Shown: positions 23,412 through 32,394, counted from the stretch's first letter. The stretch: DNA of 44,540 nt from Clostridia bacterium (GCA_017439085.1 JAFRTU010000019.1:1-44540), one strand, 5' to 3'. Made by a program: numbers and translations. Notes: a model not told the origin generated them from the sequence alone.

Positions 23412-24532
23412 TGAGAAGGATCCTCCCGGTATTGCTGGCGATCATGATCATCTTCCTTTCAGCCTGCTCGGGAAAGAGAGAAAATGAGGATCCAACGGGA
23501 AGTTCCGCGGAGCCTTCCATCAAGTCCGAAGAGATGTACGATTTCGACGGCATCTGGAAGGACGAGGGTGAGGAGCTCTTCGGCAACTATTTCACGGCCT
23601 GCATAGGATACGGGACGATAGAGATATATGCCATTAACGAGGAGGACAGTCTCATATCGCTTCTCTGGTCGGGCACATTTGCCCCGGAGAAGAAGGATGA
23701 TACATATGTCATCGAATCCGTGAACGACCATGAGCGCACTGACTATTCCGAATACGGATATACCGAGGACACTGTGTTTCTGACATTCGAAGAGGAGAAA
23801 CTCAAGTGCAGCGTCTCCATAATGGGATTCCCGAAGGAGTTCAGCTTCGTATATTCCCGGGACATAGCGGAGGGACTGATGCTCGAGATGGTGAACGCCT
23901 TTGAACTCAGGTTCAGCCCATTAAAGCCGGAGATAGTGAAGAGCGAGGTCAGTATCTACGTTCCTGAGGACAGTGAGAACTACAGCACTCGGGTATCGTT
24001 CCTGGTGAGCATAGAGAATCCGAATGAGGAGTTCGCAGTGAACAGACCTAGGCTGCTTGTAAGCGGACATTCCTCTGACGGCAGTCTCATAGAGCTTGTG
24101 GATCTGGCCCTTCCGGACATCCCCGCGGGGGACACCCTCATATACGGAGGAAACGAGGACATAGGGGAGTGCGTTGGTGAGGAGTTCGAGTTCAAGATAG
24201 TTCTCGACAGGGACCTGCCCTACATGAAGAGCAGCGATTCCACGGCGAGGTCCTACAAGGACGTATACGTGATGAACATAGAGGACAACGGGCCGTATGC
24301 CTTCAAGGGATGGGTACAGAACGATACGGATCTTGACATATTCCACGTGAGGTTCGTGCTCGTATATCTGAAGGACGGAAAGATGGTGGTGACGGATCTC
24401 ATACCACACAATCTGGAGGCTATGCTGTATCACAAGGCATCGTATTTCATACAGTCGAAGCTCCCCATGGGTGAGTTCGCATATGACGAGATGAAGCTGT
24501 ACGTATACGCTACGGATCCGTTACTCAAGTGA
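23408..24532 (+). CDS. Lipoprotein of unknown function, paralog 1 of 3
   Basis: A 374-residue lipoprotein. The hydrophobic signal ends in lipobox LSAC, with the lipidated Cys at residue 20. The N-terminal half has a GIWKDEGEELF block followed by beta-rich sequence. The C-terminal half (about 185-370) has two Ig/FxLYD-like segments: one around ENPNEEFAVNRPRLLVSG, and one around GWVQNDTDLDIFHVRFVLVY, which ends with FAYDEMKLYVYA. The same architecture occurs in the genes at 24656 and 25788. It is translationally coupled to araD by an ATGA overlap, although nothing in it suggests sugar binding. A surface sensing or envelope role is possible. I do not recognise a named family. Confidence 0.8.
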   Translation: MMRRILPVLLAIMIIFLSACSGKRENEDPTGSSAEPSIKSEEMYDFDGIWKDEGEELFGNYFTACIGYGTIEIYAINEEDSLISLLWSGTFAPEKKDDTYVIESVNDHERTDYSEYGYTEDTVFLTFEEEKLKCSVSIMGFPKEFSFVYSRDIAEGLMLEMVNAFELRFSPLKPEIVKSEVSIYVPEDSENYSTRVSFLVSIENPNEEFAVNRPRLLVSGHSSDGSLIELVDLALPDIPAGDTLIYGGNEDIGECVGEEFEFKIVLDRDLPYMKSSDSTARSYKDVYVMNIEDNGPYAFKGWVQNDTDLDIFHVRFVLVYLKDGKMVVTDLIPHNLEAMLYHKASYFIQSKLPMGEFAYDEMKLYVYATDPLLK

Positions 24533-24541
24533 CGGGGATAA

Positions 24542-24566
24542 AAGGCATCAGGGGATGCCTTTTTAT
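24542..24566 (+). terminator. Terminator after the first lipoprotein gene
   Basis: The stem AGGCATC/GATGCCT (24543-24549 with 24554-24560, extendable by A-T pairs) is followed by TTTTT. It ends the xth-kinase-araD-lipoprotein operon. Confidence 0.85.
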
Positions 24567-24591
24567 GTGAGAAAAAACCTTAAGTTTTATA

Positions 24592-24630
24592 TATAATTAA
24601 AAGTGCGGGCGCCCCGGGAGGGAGCCCTGC
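24592..24630 (+). promoter_or_regulatory. TATAAT box and GC-rich leader hairpin before lipoprotein 2
   Basis: A TATAAT lies at 24592-24597 without a clear -35. It is followed by an unusually GC-rich stretch (24605-24630) in which GCGGGC can pair with GCCCTGC across a one-base bulge. This sits between the terminator and the AAAGGAGA ribosome binding site. It may be a stabilising 5' leader structure; a regulatory role is speculative. Confidence 0.4.
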
Positions 24631-24655
24631 CATAAATCCATCAAAGGAGAATGAA

Positions 24656-25771
24656 ATGAAGAAGATACTGATACTCGTTGTCGTATTCATGATGCTGTTC
24701 ACAGCTGCATGCGGAAAGAAGGAAGAGGAGCAGAAGAGCAGCGCGGCTCCGGCCCCGAAGAGCTCTGAAGTCGAGGCAGAGCTCCCGACGCCCGATGACA
24801 TAATGGGCCTCTGGATAGAGGAGGAACCGGAAGAGGAAGACACCTATATGGCCGCAGTCGTGGACCATGGAGAAGTGGACATATATGAGGTATATATCGA
24901 CGACTACTATGACAAGGGCGGCTATGCCAGCCTCTATTTCGCCGGGGATCTCACCGCTGTAAAGACGAAGGACGGCGAGTCCGGATTCGTCTCCAAGGTC
25001 GACGAGGAGAGAAGGGACGACGAGGGAATGATGAACTACAACGATCAGATCACGTTCGTACTGAAGGACGGGAAGCTCATGTTCAAGGAGTCTCAGTACG
25101 ACGAGGAATATTTCGTGCTCACGCTGTTCAAGGGAGAAGCAGATCCTCTCCAGCAGGGGATGCTGAATCTGTTCGACATAGCCCATATGGAAAAGGATCC
25201 TCTTGAAGTCAAGGGTGAATACAACGTATTTCAGGACTACAGCAACCTTTTCTTCTGCTATGTGGTGACGGTCACGAACCCGAACAAATCGCTTGCCATG
25301 GTGGGCCTCAGCCTCGAGATAAAGGGAAAGGTGAACGGAGTGGATACCGACATAGTGTCATATTACTGTCCGAACATAGCCGCTGAGGACACGATAAGGA
25401 TAGTGAGCCAGACACGCATAGAATCCAAGGACGTGACGGACGTGGTGTTCAATATAAAGACCATGGGCAATTCTTCCTACATCATGCAGGATGAGTACAA
25501 CATCCCGAGGTCGGATTCCATAACCGTATCCAACGTACAGCAGAAGAAGGGCGATCTTCAGAGCTATACCATCGACATCACCAACAACGGGGACGAGGAC
25601 GCGCCATTCCTGACGGTCTGCATGGTATACAGGAACAAGGGAGAGCTCGTGGTAACTAATGAAAGGATGATAAGCGACACCCTTAAGGCCGGTGAGACGA
25701 GGACAGTGGAGATCTATTCCGTATACAAGAAATTCGATTTCGATGATGTGGAGTTCTTTGCGGTCAGATAA
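24656..25771 (+). CDS. Lipoprotein of unknown function, paralog 2 of 3
   Basis: A 371-residue lipoprotein with lipobox FTAAC (Cys19) followed by a charged linker (KKEEEQKSSAAPAPKSSE). The N-terminal half repeats the layout of paralog 1 (DIMGLWIEEEPEEED, beta-rich). The C-terminal half has VVTVTNPNKSLAMVG, CPNIAAEDTIRI, then ITNNGDEDAPFLTVCMVYRNKGELVV and a final FDFDDVEFFAV, colinear with paralogs 1 and 3. AAAGGAGA precedes the ATG. It lies 16 bases upstream of paralog 3, so these two share a transcript. Function unknown. Confidence 0.8.
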   Translation: MKKILILVVVFMMLFTAACGKKEEEQKSSAAPAPKSSEVEAELPTPDDIMGLWIEEEPEEEDTYMAAVVDHGEVDIYEVYIDDYYDKGGYASLYFAGDLTAVKTKDGESGFVSKVDEERRDDEGMMNYNDQITFVLKDGKLMFKESQYDEEYFVLTLFKGEADPLQQGMLNLFDIAHMEKDPLEVKGEYNVFQDYSNLFFCYVVTVTNPNKSLAMVGLSLEIKGKVNGVDTDIVSYYCPNIAAEDTIRIVSQTRIESKDVTDVVFNIKTMGNSSYIMQDEYNIPRSDSITVSNVQQKKGDLQSYTIDITNNGDEDAPFLTVCMVYRNKGELVVTNERMISDTLKAGETRTVEIYSVYKKFDFDDVEFFAVR

Positions 25772-25787
25772 CTGATCCTAAAGAGAA

Positions 25788-26621
25788 ATGATGAAGAGGT
25801 TCATTGCGCTTTTGCTCATACTATCGGTACTTGCCGTATCAGGCTGTGCGGGAAAGAAGGAGGAGACTACAGTCCCTTCGGACATCAGCTCCTCCTCTTC
25901 CTCTCCCGTAAGCAGCGGTGAGGTGCCAGAAAGTCCGGATATACCCGTGAGTTCTGATATACCGGATAGCTCTGACATACCGGAAAACTCGGATATTCCG
26001 GAGAGCTCTGACATTCCCGTGAGCTCAGAGACCGAGGAGGAGAAGAAACCCCTCGAGGTGGTGAGCCTCGAATATGCCGTGAGGAAGGAATTCGACGATT
26101 TCTACCTCTTCTATGCTGCAAAAGTACATAACCCGAACGACATGTATTCTGTGATGATGCCCGTGTTCTCCCTCACGATGAAGGATAAGGAGGGAAAAGT
26201 GAGCGAGATCTCGTCAGGGCCTCTCTGCGACATAGCTGCCCAGGACACCCAGGTGTTCGCGGGAGCATGTATCATCACTGCCGAAGATATAGAGGAACTC
26301 AGTTTCTCGTTCAGGGAGGACATGGGACATGACTATGTGCTCCAGAACGACTCGGGAGTGCCCTATGCAGAGGATCTTAACGTCACTGACGCGGAGAAGA
26401 CGGGTGACATAAAGTATGAGGCAAGGATCACGAACCTCAGCCCCGTGAGCTTCAGTTCCCTGAAGGTCATGGTGATATACAGAAAGGACGGAAAGCTCGT
26501 AAGCGTGGATACCAGGACCATAGACGGACTGGAGCCGGGAGACACGGAGAACTTCTATATAGAATCGTGGTTTAAAGGCTTTGAATATGACGAGGCGGAG
26601 ATACTCGTAAGGCCTGTATAG
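25788..26621 (+). CDS. Lipoprotein of unknown function, paralog 3 of 3, with Ser/Asp/Ile/Pro repeats
   Basis: A 277-residue lipoprotein with lipobox AVSGC (Cys20). A serine-rich linker contains tandem SDIP-type repeats (about 48-80, units such as SSDIPD and NSDIPE), likely an extended wall-spanning stalk. It keeps only the C-terminal module of the other two lipoproteins: KVHNPNDMYSVMM, CDIAAQDTQVF, then ARITNLSPVSFSSLKVMVIY and a final FEYDEAEILV. The N-terminal WxxE-type domain is missing. It starts with two Met codons, and either could be used. It is followed after 31 bases by the CRISPR array. Function unknown. Confidence 0.8.
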   Translation: MMKRFIALLLILSVLAVSGCAGKKEETTVPSDISSSSSSPVSSGEVPESPDIPVSSDIPDSSDIPENSDIPESSDIPVSSETEEEKKPLEVVSLEYAVRKEFDDFYLFYAAKVHNPNDMYSVMMPVFSLTMKDKEGKVSEISSGPLCDIAAQDTQVFAGACIITAEDIEELSFSFREDMGHDYVLQNDSGVPYAEDLNVTDAEKTGDIKYEARITNLSPVSFSSLKVMVIYRKDGKLVSVDTRTIDGLEPGDTENFYIESWFKGFEYDEAEILVRPV

Positions 26622-26652
26622 GAGAAAGGAAGATAGTTTTAGATCATGATAT

Positions 26653-26884
26653 GTCTCCCTCTGCATAGAGGGAGTGGATTGAAATAATAACATGGCTGAT
26701 CTGAAGAAGCTCACTGACGTCTCCCTCTGCATAGAGGGAGTGGATTGAAAATCTGTTGCAAATAGGACCTGCTCTCCGGCGTACTGTCTCCCTCTGCATA
26801 GAGGGAGTGGATTGAAATAGTATCCCCTCTGCTATGGCGTCCGAGAGCTCGCGTCTCCCTCTGCATAGAGGGAGTGAATGGATT
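26653..26884 (+). CRISPR. Orphan mini CRISPR array, type I-C-like repeat
   Basis: Four repeats of 32 bp lie at 26653-26684, 26719-26750, 26786-26817 and 26853-26884, with three unrelated spacers of 34, 35 and 35 bp. Repeats 1-3 are identical. They contain the palindrome CTCCCTCTGCATAGAGGGAG and end in GTGGATTGAAA, the typical 3' end of subtype I-C repeats. The last repeat has diverged over its final third (GTGAATGGATT), as expected of the leader-distal end. The first repeat is 31 bases after a stop codon, so no normal AT-rich leader is present. There are no cas genes in the window. All three spacers can be read as open coding frames. Confidence 0.9.
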
Positions 26885-26926
26885 TTCCACTATAGAGTTA
26901 TATATGGCTAGATACAAATAGTTTCC

Positions 26927-26955
26927 TTGAGAGAGTTTAAACTATATACTACAAT
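26927..26955 (+). promoter_or_regulatory. Sigma-A promoter for the YwaF-like gene
   Basis: TTGAGA (26927-26932) and TACAAT (26950-26955) are spaced by 17 bases and lie about 28 bases before the start codon. The promoter lies just after the CRISPR array. Confidence 0.65.
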
Positions 26956-26983
26956 TAAATAATAAGACACAGCGAGGTCAAAA

Positions 26984-27766
26984 ATGTATCCTATACTGCA
27001 TGATATACTCGGAGACCACAAGGGAGGAGATGTGTTCAGATGCTTCGACATGTGGCACCTGTTCCTCATATTTCTGTTCGTGGCTCTCATGGTAGCGGTA
27101 TACCTCATACTGAAGAAGAAGGGAACGGAGGGAAGGGGAAAGGCCCTCGATATCCTCATGGACATCTGTTTCGGGCTATATATACTCGATTTCTTCCTCA
27201 TGCCCTTTGCATACGAGTACATAGATATAGAGAAGCTGCCCTTCCACATCTGCACGGCCATGTGCGTGATGTGTTTCCTTTCGAGGAAGATAGCGTGGCT
27301 GAAGGAATGGAGGACTCATCTTGCGCTACTCGCGTTCATATCGAACTTCGTGTATCTAGTATATCCCGCTGGAGTGATGTGGCATCAGGGGCATCCCTTC
27401 TCCTACAGGGTGATACAGACCCTCTGCTTCCACGGTCTGATGACCGTATACGGCTTCAATGCGGTTGTATATGACGGAGAGGATATATCATGGAAGACAG
27501 CCTGGAAGGAGCTCACAGTGCTTGCAGGCATGGTAGTATGGGCACTTTTAGGGAACTACCTCTATAACGGCACCGCAGGGAGCTATTTCCATTTCCACAA
27601 CTGGTTCTTCGTGGTGGAAGATCCCTTCGGCATGCTGGATAAGGACATGGCTCCGTTCATAATGCCGTTCCTGAACATCATAGTGTTCTTCGCAGTGGAG
27701 ATGGCCCTCCACCCGCTGTTCATGAAGATGAGGGAAAAAGTGAGAGAAGGGGAGGAGATATCATGA
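26984..27766 (+). CDS. YwaF / TIGR02206-family integral membrane protein
   Basis: A 260-residue polytopic membrane protein with about six to seven hydrophobic segments. The WHLFLIFLFVALMVAVYLI first helix, the LPFHICTAMCV block (about 85-95) and the later NYLYNGTAGSYFHFHNWFFV segment match the TIGR02206 (YwaF-like) family of unknown function. Its length is close to the family norm. The gene starts after a GAGG ribosome binding site and overlaps the next small membrane protein by 4 bases. No biochemical role is known to me. Confidence 0.8.
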   Translation: MYPILHDILGDHKGGDVFRCFDMWHLFLIFLFVALMVAVYLILKKKGTEGRGKALDILMDICFGLYILDFFLMPFAYEYIDIEKLPFHICTAMCVMCFLSRKIAWLKEWRTHLALLAFISNFVYLVYPAGVMWHQGHPFSYRVIQTLCFHGLMTVYGFNAVVYDGEDISWKTAWKELTVLAGMVVWALLGNYLYNGTAGSYFHFHNWFFVVEDPFGMLDKDMAPFIMPFLNIIVFFAVEMALHPLFMKMREKVREGEEIS

Positions 27767-27978
27767 AGACGTTTCTTTTGATACTTTCGATAGCTATGAT
27801 CGTGCTCGGAGTGCTGTCGCTCTTCCTCGGAGCCTTCAGCCTGTATGCATACCATAACGTGATGGACGGCTCGAAGGAACTGTATAAGAGACTGAAGAAC
27901 AGAGCGACTCTTTTCATACCGGTCGGCATAGCGCTCATGGTGGCAGGAGCGATACTTCTCGCCGTGCGTAAAAGATGA
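27763..27978 (+). CDS. Small membrane protein of two TM helices
   Basis: A 71-residue protein with two hydrophobic helices (about 4-29 and 49-67) separated by a basic linker (KELYKRLKNR). It overlaps the end of the YwaF-like gene by 4 bases, so the pair is translationally coupled. I recognise no family. The layout, conserved hydrophobicity and overlap support a real gene. Confidence 0.75.
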   Translation: MKTFLLILSIAMIVLGVLSLFLGAFSLYAYHNVMDGSKELYKRLKNRATLFIPVGIALMVAGAILLAVRKR

Positions 27979-27985
27979 GGACAGG

Positions 27986-28022
27986 AAAAAAACAACAGGG
28001 ACCTTCAAAGGTTCCTGTTGTT
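27986..28022 (-). terminator. pckA terminator, possibly bidirectional
   Basis: The 13-bp stem at 27991-28003 with 28010-28022 contains one G-U pair and a TTCAAA loop. Read on the minus strand it is followed by seven T residues (27986-27992 on the plus strand), as expected of a terminator for pckA. It may also weakly stop the plus-strand membrane-protein operon. Confidence 0.8.
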
Positions 28023-28040
28023 GTTATCTGTTGATGTATG

Positions 28041-29648
28041 TCAGTCTAGCACTGGGCCTGCAGCCACAAGGGACTTGCCCTTCTCATTGTACTCGTACTT
28101 CCTGAAGTTCTTTATGAACCTTCCGGCAAGATCCTTTGCCTTCTCGTTCCAGATCTCGGGATCAGCATATGTGTCTCTCGGATCCAGGATAGAATCATCG
28201 ACTCCCTCAAGGGTGGTCGGCACTTCAAGGTTAAAGAAAGGAATGACCTTTGTAGGAGCCTTGTTCACGTCTCCGTTCAGGATAGCATCGATTATGCCTC
28301 TCGTATCCTTGATGGATATCCTCTTGCCTGAACCGTTCCAGCCGGTGTTCACGAGATATGCCTTAGCTCCGCTCTGTTCCATCCTCTTTACGAGCTCTTC
28401 GCCGTACTTTGTCGGATGGAGCTCAAGGAACGCCTGTCCGAAGCATGCCGAGAACGTAGGTGTGGGCTCGGTGATGCCTCTCTCAGTTCCTGCAAGCTTT
28501 GCTGTGAATCCGGAGAGGAAGTAGTACTGTGTCTGCTCGGGTGTGAGGATCGATACCGGAGGAAGAACTCCAAATGCGTCTGCAGAGAGGAATATGACGT
28601 TCTCAGCCGCAGGTCCTGCGGAGACAGGCCTTACGATCTTCTCGATGTGCTCGATCGGGTAGGAGACTCTCGTATTCTCGGTGACGGATTTGTCTGCGAA
28701 ATCGCATTTTCCGTTCTCATCCACTGTCACGTTCTCAAGGAGGGCGTTCCTTCTGATGGCGTTATATATGTCAGGCTCGGAATCCTTGTCGAGGTTGATG
28801 ACCTTCGCATAGCATCCGCCCTCGAAGTTGAATATGCCTTCATCGTCCCAGCCGTGCTCGTCGTCTCCGATGAGGAGCCTCTTCGGGTCGGTAGAAAGAG
28901 TGGTCTTGCCCGTTCCGGAAAGTCCGAAGAATACGGCGGTGTTCTTGCCTTCCATGTCCGTGTTTGCGGAGCAGTGCATGGAGGCGATGCCCTTTAACGG
29001 GAGATAGTAGTTCATCATGGAGAAGAGTCCCTTCTTCATCTCTCCGCCGTACCAGGTGTTGAGTATCACCTGCTCGCGGCTCGTGATGTTGAATGCGACT
29101 GCGGTCTCGGAGTTGAGTCCCATCTCCTTATAGTCGTCCACCTTTGCCTTTGAAGCTGTATAGACTGTGAAATCAGGAACGAAGTCCCTGAGCTCTTCCT
29201 CTGTAGGGCGTATGAACATGTTCTTAACGAAGTGTGCCTGCCATGCGACCTCCATTATGAACCTTACTGCCATCCTCGTATCCTTGTTGGCTCCGCAGAA
29301 TGCGTCCACGACGAAGAGCCTCTTGCCTGAGAGCTGCTTAATTGCAAGCTCCTTGAGCTTCAGCCAGTTTTCATATGAAAGGACATGGTTGTCGTTCGGA
29401 TACTCGGGAGTATTCCACCACACGGTGTTCTTTGAGTTCTCATCCATTACGATGTATTTGTCTTTTGGGGAACGGCCTGTATAGATGCCGGTCATGACGT
29501 TTACTGCGTCAAGCTCGGTGAGGACTCCCTTTTCATAGCCTTCAAGTCCGGGCTTCATCTCTTCCTCGAAAAGGAATTCGTACGATGGGTTGTAAACGAT
29601 CTCTTTGACATCCTTAATGCCATACTGCATCAAATCTAAATCTGCCAT
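28041..29648 (-). CDS. pckA: Phosphoenolpyruvate carboxykinase (ATP)
   Basis: A 535-residue enzyme interconverting oxaloacetate + ATP and PEP + CO2 + ADP. The P-loop is GLSGTGKTT (242-250), the metal/ATP kinase-2 motif is GDDEHGWD (261-268), and the substrate loop [12 protein letters not shown] lies at 54-65. All are diagnostic of the ATP-type (not GTP-type) enzyme, and the length is normal. GAGAGGA precedes the ATG. In rumen and gut anaerobes the enzyme often runs in the CO2-fixing direction to make oxaloacetate, while in others it is gluconeogenic; the direction cannot be told here. It is monocistronic. Confidence 0.97.
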   Translation of the reverse strand: MADLDLMQYGIKDVKEIVYNPSYEFLFEEEMKPGLEGYEKGVLTELDAVNVMTGIYTGRSPKDKYIVMDENSKNTVWWNTPEYPNDNHVLSYENWLKLKELAIKQLSGKRLFVVDAFCGANKDTRMAVRFIMEVAWQAHFVKNMFIRPTEEELRDFVPDFTVYTASKAKVDDYKEMGLNSETAVAFNITSREQVILNTWYGGEMKKGLFSMMNYYLPLKGIASMHCSANTDMEGKNTAVFFGLSGTGKTTLSTDPKRLLIGDDEHGWDDEGIFNFEGGCYAKVINLDKDSEPDIYNAIRRNALLENVTVDENGKCDFADKSVTENTRVSYPIEHIEKIVRPVSAGPAAENVIFLSADAFGVLPPVSILTPEQTQYYFLSGFTAKLAGTERGITEPTPTFSACFGQAFLELHPTKYGEELVKRMEQSGAKAYLVNTGWNGSGKRISIKDTRGIIDAILNGDVNKAPTKVIPFFNLEVPTTLEGVDDSILDPRDTYADPEIWNEKAKDLAGRFIKNFRKYEYNEKGKSLVAAGPVLD

Positions 29649-29719
29649 AATAAAATCCTCTCTTTTAACTCTGAAGGCAGGGGTGATTCCGAAAAAATCC
29701 CCAAATCACTTCAGCGTAT

Positions 29720-29747
29720 ATTATATACGAAATCGCTCCTTTTTGAA
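29720..29747 (-). promoter_or_regulatory. Probable pckA promoter
   Basis: On the minus strand TTCAAA and TATAAT are separated by 16 bases, about 70 bases upstream of the pckA start. Confidence 0.45.
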
Positions 29748-29901
29748 GGTATTCAAATGTAAAGTTTCGAGAAGAAACACTTTATTTCGGCAACCATACG
29801 GTGTGATTCTTTTTTTGCGACTGCATGTCAACTGGCTTTTCATGTATGGCAGGGCTGAGATATAATATTATGGTGTTGAGATGAAAGGGAAGGTGTTTTT
29901 C

Positions 29902-32394
29902 ATGATATTCAAGCATGCATTCTCCATACTAAGATACAACAAAGTCAGAACGCTGTTCTTCGTGTTCCTTTACGGATTCTGCATGTTCTCGATCTGTTTC
30001 ATACCCACGGTCTTTGATGCGCAGTATCTGACCGATATCACGGACAACCTCAGGGAATACGGAAAGATGAACTGTGTTCTCACGGACATCACTCCCGAAG
30101 AGGTGGAGACCATGGACAGGGAGTTCGGAGGCTTCTTCTACAAGAAGGGCTACGTCAAGTCCTACGGTGAGGCTGCGATCGGTCCGGAAACTATAAAGGT
30201 CGGCTATATCGACAGCACCTCCATAGAGCTCGGAAACATAAAGGTAGTGGAAGGAAGGCTCCCTAAGGGAAAGGATGAGTTCGCCCTTGAGGAGAGATAC
30301 CGGGAGACCGCCGGTCTTGCACCCGGTGACAAGGTGAGCATAAATATCGGAGGAGTGACCCGTACCTGCACCTTTACCGGATATACTTCGGATTATGTGA
30401 AGAACCTCATGTATTCATATCCTGGCGCCTTCTTCGGAGCCGATACCGGGGACACCGTCACGGAATACGATATGTGTGTGTTCTTCAAATGGGCGATGAG
30501 CTACCGCGATACGGCATGTCTCCGTTTCCCGCAGAACATCATATCTGAGGCAATGATCACTCCGAAGCATGTCGAATACAACTATAAGGTGTATTCCGCA
30601 ATGGATGCCTACACCTATGACATGAACCAGACCTTCCTCATGTTCGGCATCTTCTTCACGGTCGTCTTCGTGGTATACATCATCTTCACGAGCTTTCTCG
30701 AGAATCTCGGAGGAGTGCTGTATGACCTGCGCCTCTTCGGAGCCACGAACAACTACGTCATAAACCTGAAATTCGTGATCAGCATGATAGCCCTTACGGC
30801 TTCGGTCCTGCTGTTCTTCTTCGTATATTTCATAATGATACACGTTACCGAGAGGTTCCTCGGAGTCAGGATATATCTCCTGAACGCCACTATAACGAGG
30901 ATACTATTCGGCTTCATGATATTCTTCCCGGTAGCCCTGCTCCTCTATTCGAACCATGAAGAGAAGGAAAGGGGAGAAAGACCGATATCCTTCTCGCAGA
31001 ACAAGGCCATGAGGTATTCCGAGAAGCATATGGACATAAAGCATACGGTGACAGGAAGCTTTACCTCCAGGAGGATCAAGTTCAGATGGGTGAAGCTCGC
31101 GTCATTCGGCTGTGCGCTCGCGATATTCGTTTCAGTGCTCCTCGTCATGACTGAGGACATCAACTACAGGATCCTCATAAACAAGATAGGCTACGATTAC
31201 AAGGTGAGTTTCGATTTCAGGGACGAGATCGAAAAGGAGAATATCGAAGGGTATATCTATTCGGATAAAAAGGGAGGCGCACTTTTCTCTGATGCCAGGG
31301 TCGTCAAGACCTTCGAAAAGGGGTCATATGAATTCTCCTTCCTCGGAAACGATCCGAGCCTCATAGTGGAGAAGAACAGCCCGTATCTCGACAGGGTTTA
31401 TGACAGGACGTACAGGACGACGGGAGGATTCACGGGAGAGTGGATCACCTCTGCGGACGAAGGCAATTTCAGACTGCTCGAGGTCGCTCCGCATGTCAGG
31501 GAACAGCTCGAGATCATGTACGGAGAAGACATACAGAAATATCTGGAGGGCGGGAAGGCCATACTCATAATGAACCCGTTCGAGATCGGAGAAGATGAGT
31601 TCGTCGATAACGATGTGTATAAGGACGGAGACGTTCTGCATTTCGTATGGACCGAGAACGGAGAGAAGAAGAGCGAAGACATAGAGGTGTCCTCCGTATA
31701 TCAGGGAAGCGTTTTCACGAGGATGGTATTCAAACAGTACAACGACGCCACCTTCCTGGTGCTGGTGAGCGAGGAGAAGGCAGCTTCAAGTCCTCTCATG
31801 AGCAGGATAGACAGCTGCATCATGCAGTTCGACAAGTTCATGATCCTCTCGGAATACGAGGGCTTCGAGAACAGTCTTCTGCAGCCTTTCGTCGCAAAAT
31901 ACCCGTCCATATACGTCAACTATATAGACGATGAAAGGATGTACAGCGCTTACCTCGAGATCAATACGCTTTCATTCGTGAAGAACACCATAGTGGGATG
32001 CGAGTTCCTGCTAGTGGTCTTCTCGATACTGAACATCATGTTCGAGAAATACAACGAATTCGAGAAGGTGTTCATGACGATGAGGAGCGTCGGATACAGG
32101 AAGAGGCACGTGTTCATATCTTACTTCCTCGAATACATAGTGTATTTCGTGTTCGAGATAGTGATACTCCTCATATTCAACTACATAATGAGCTCCATCT
32201 ACCTTCCGACGATCTACAAGTTCCCGGTGAGGACGATGCTCAAGGTGAAGATGGCGTTCAACTGGGGATTCGCAGTTCAGAACACGATAGTGCATGCGAC
32301 TATAGTTGCTATATTCATAACGTTGATAATCGCAATACTCACATACATCACGAACAAGAGGAAGCTCGTGAACTTCATAAAGGCAAAGGAATAA
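29902..32394 (+). CDS. ABC transporter permease, FtsX family (two FtsX-type halves)
   Basis: A permease of about 830 residues with one N-terminal TM, a first extracytoplasmic domain, a three-helix FtsX block (about 245-365), a further TM near 400, a second extracytoplasmic domain, and a final three-helix block (about 715-825), so about eight TMs. An ATG lies 21 bases upstream (29881), but a TATAAT at 29861-29866 would leave it almost no leader. GGGAAGG sits 8 bases before 29902, and MIFKHAFSILRYNK is a typical permease start. The ATPase gene follows after 4 bases. Such pairs move lipids, peptides or antibiotics or transmit force; the substrate is unknown. Confidence 0.85.
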   Translation: MIFKHAFSILRYNKVRTLFFVFLYGFCMFSICFIPTVFDAQYLTDITDNLREYGKMNCVLTDITPEEVETMDREFGGFFYKKGYVKSYGEAAIGPETIKVGYIDSTSIELGNIKVVEGRLPKGKDEFALEERYRETAGLAPGDKVSINIGGVTRTCTFTGYTSDYVKNLMYSYPGAFFGADTGDTVTEYDMCVFFKWAMSYRDTACLRFPQNIISEAMITPKHVEYNYKVYSAMDAYTYDMNQTFLMFGIFFTVVFVVYIIFTSFLENLGGVLYDLRLFGATNNYVINLKFVISMIALTASVLLFFFVYFIMIHVTERFLGVRIYLLNATITRILFGFMIFFPVALLLYSNHEEKERGERPISFSQNKAMRYSEKHMDIKHTVTGSFTSRRIKFRWVKLASFGCALAIFVSVLLVMTEDINYRILINKIGYDYKVSFDFRDEIEKENIEGYIYSDKKGGALFSDARVVKTFEKGSYEFSFLGNDPSLIVEKNSPYLDRVYDRTYRTTGGFTGEWITSADEGNFRLLEVAPHVREQLEIMYGEDIQKYLEGGKAILIMNPFEIGEDEFVDNDVYKDGDVLHFVWTENGEKKSEDIEVSSVYQGSVFTRMVFKQYNDATFLVLVSEEKAASSPLMSRIDSCIMQFDKFMILSEYEGFENSLLQPFVAKYPSIYVNYIDDERMYSAYLEINTLSFVKNTIVGCEFLLVVFSILNIMFEKYNEFEKVFMTMRSVGYRKRHVFISYFLEYIVYFVFEIVILLIFNYIMSSIYLPTIYKFPVRTMLKVKMAFNWGFAVQNTIVHATIVAIFITLIIAILTYITNKRKLVNFIKAKE

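Noticed and set aside
26622..26983. Small genes or cas remnants around the CRISPR array
   Set aside because: The minus-strand frames running through the array exist only because of the repeats. No Cas motif is visible on either side.
29881..29901. Upstream ATG for the FtsX-type permease
   Set aside because: It would leave only a few bases of leader after the TATAAT at 29861-29866, and the better ribosome binding site precedes 29902.
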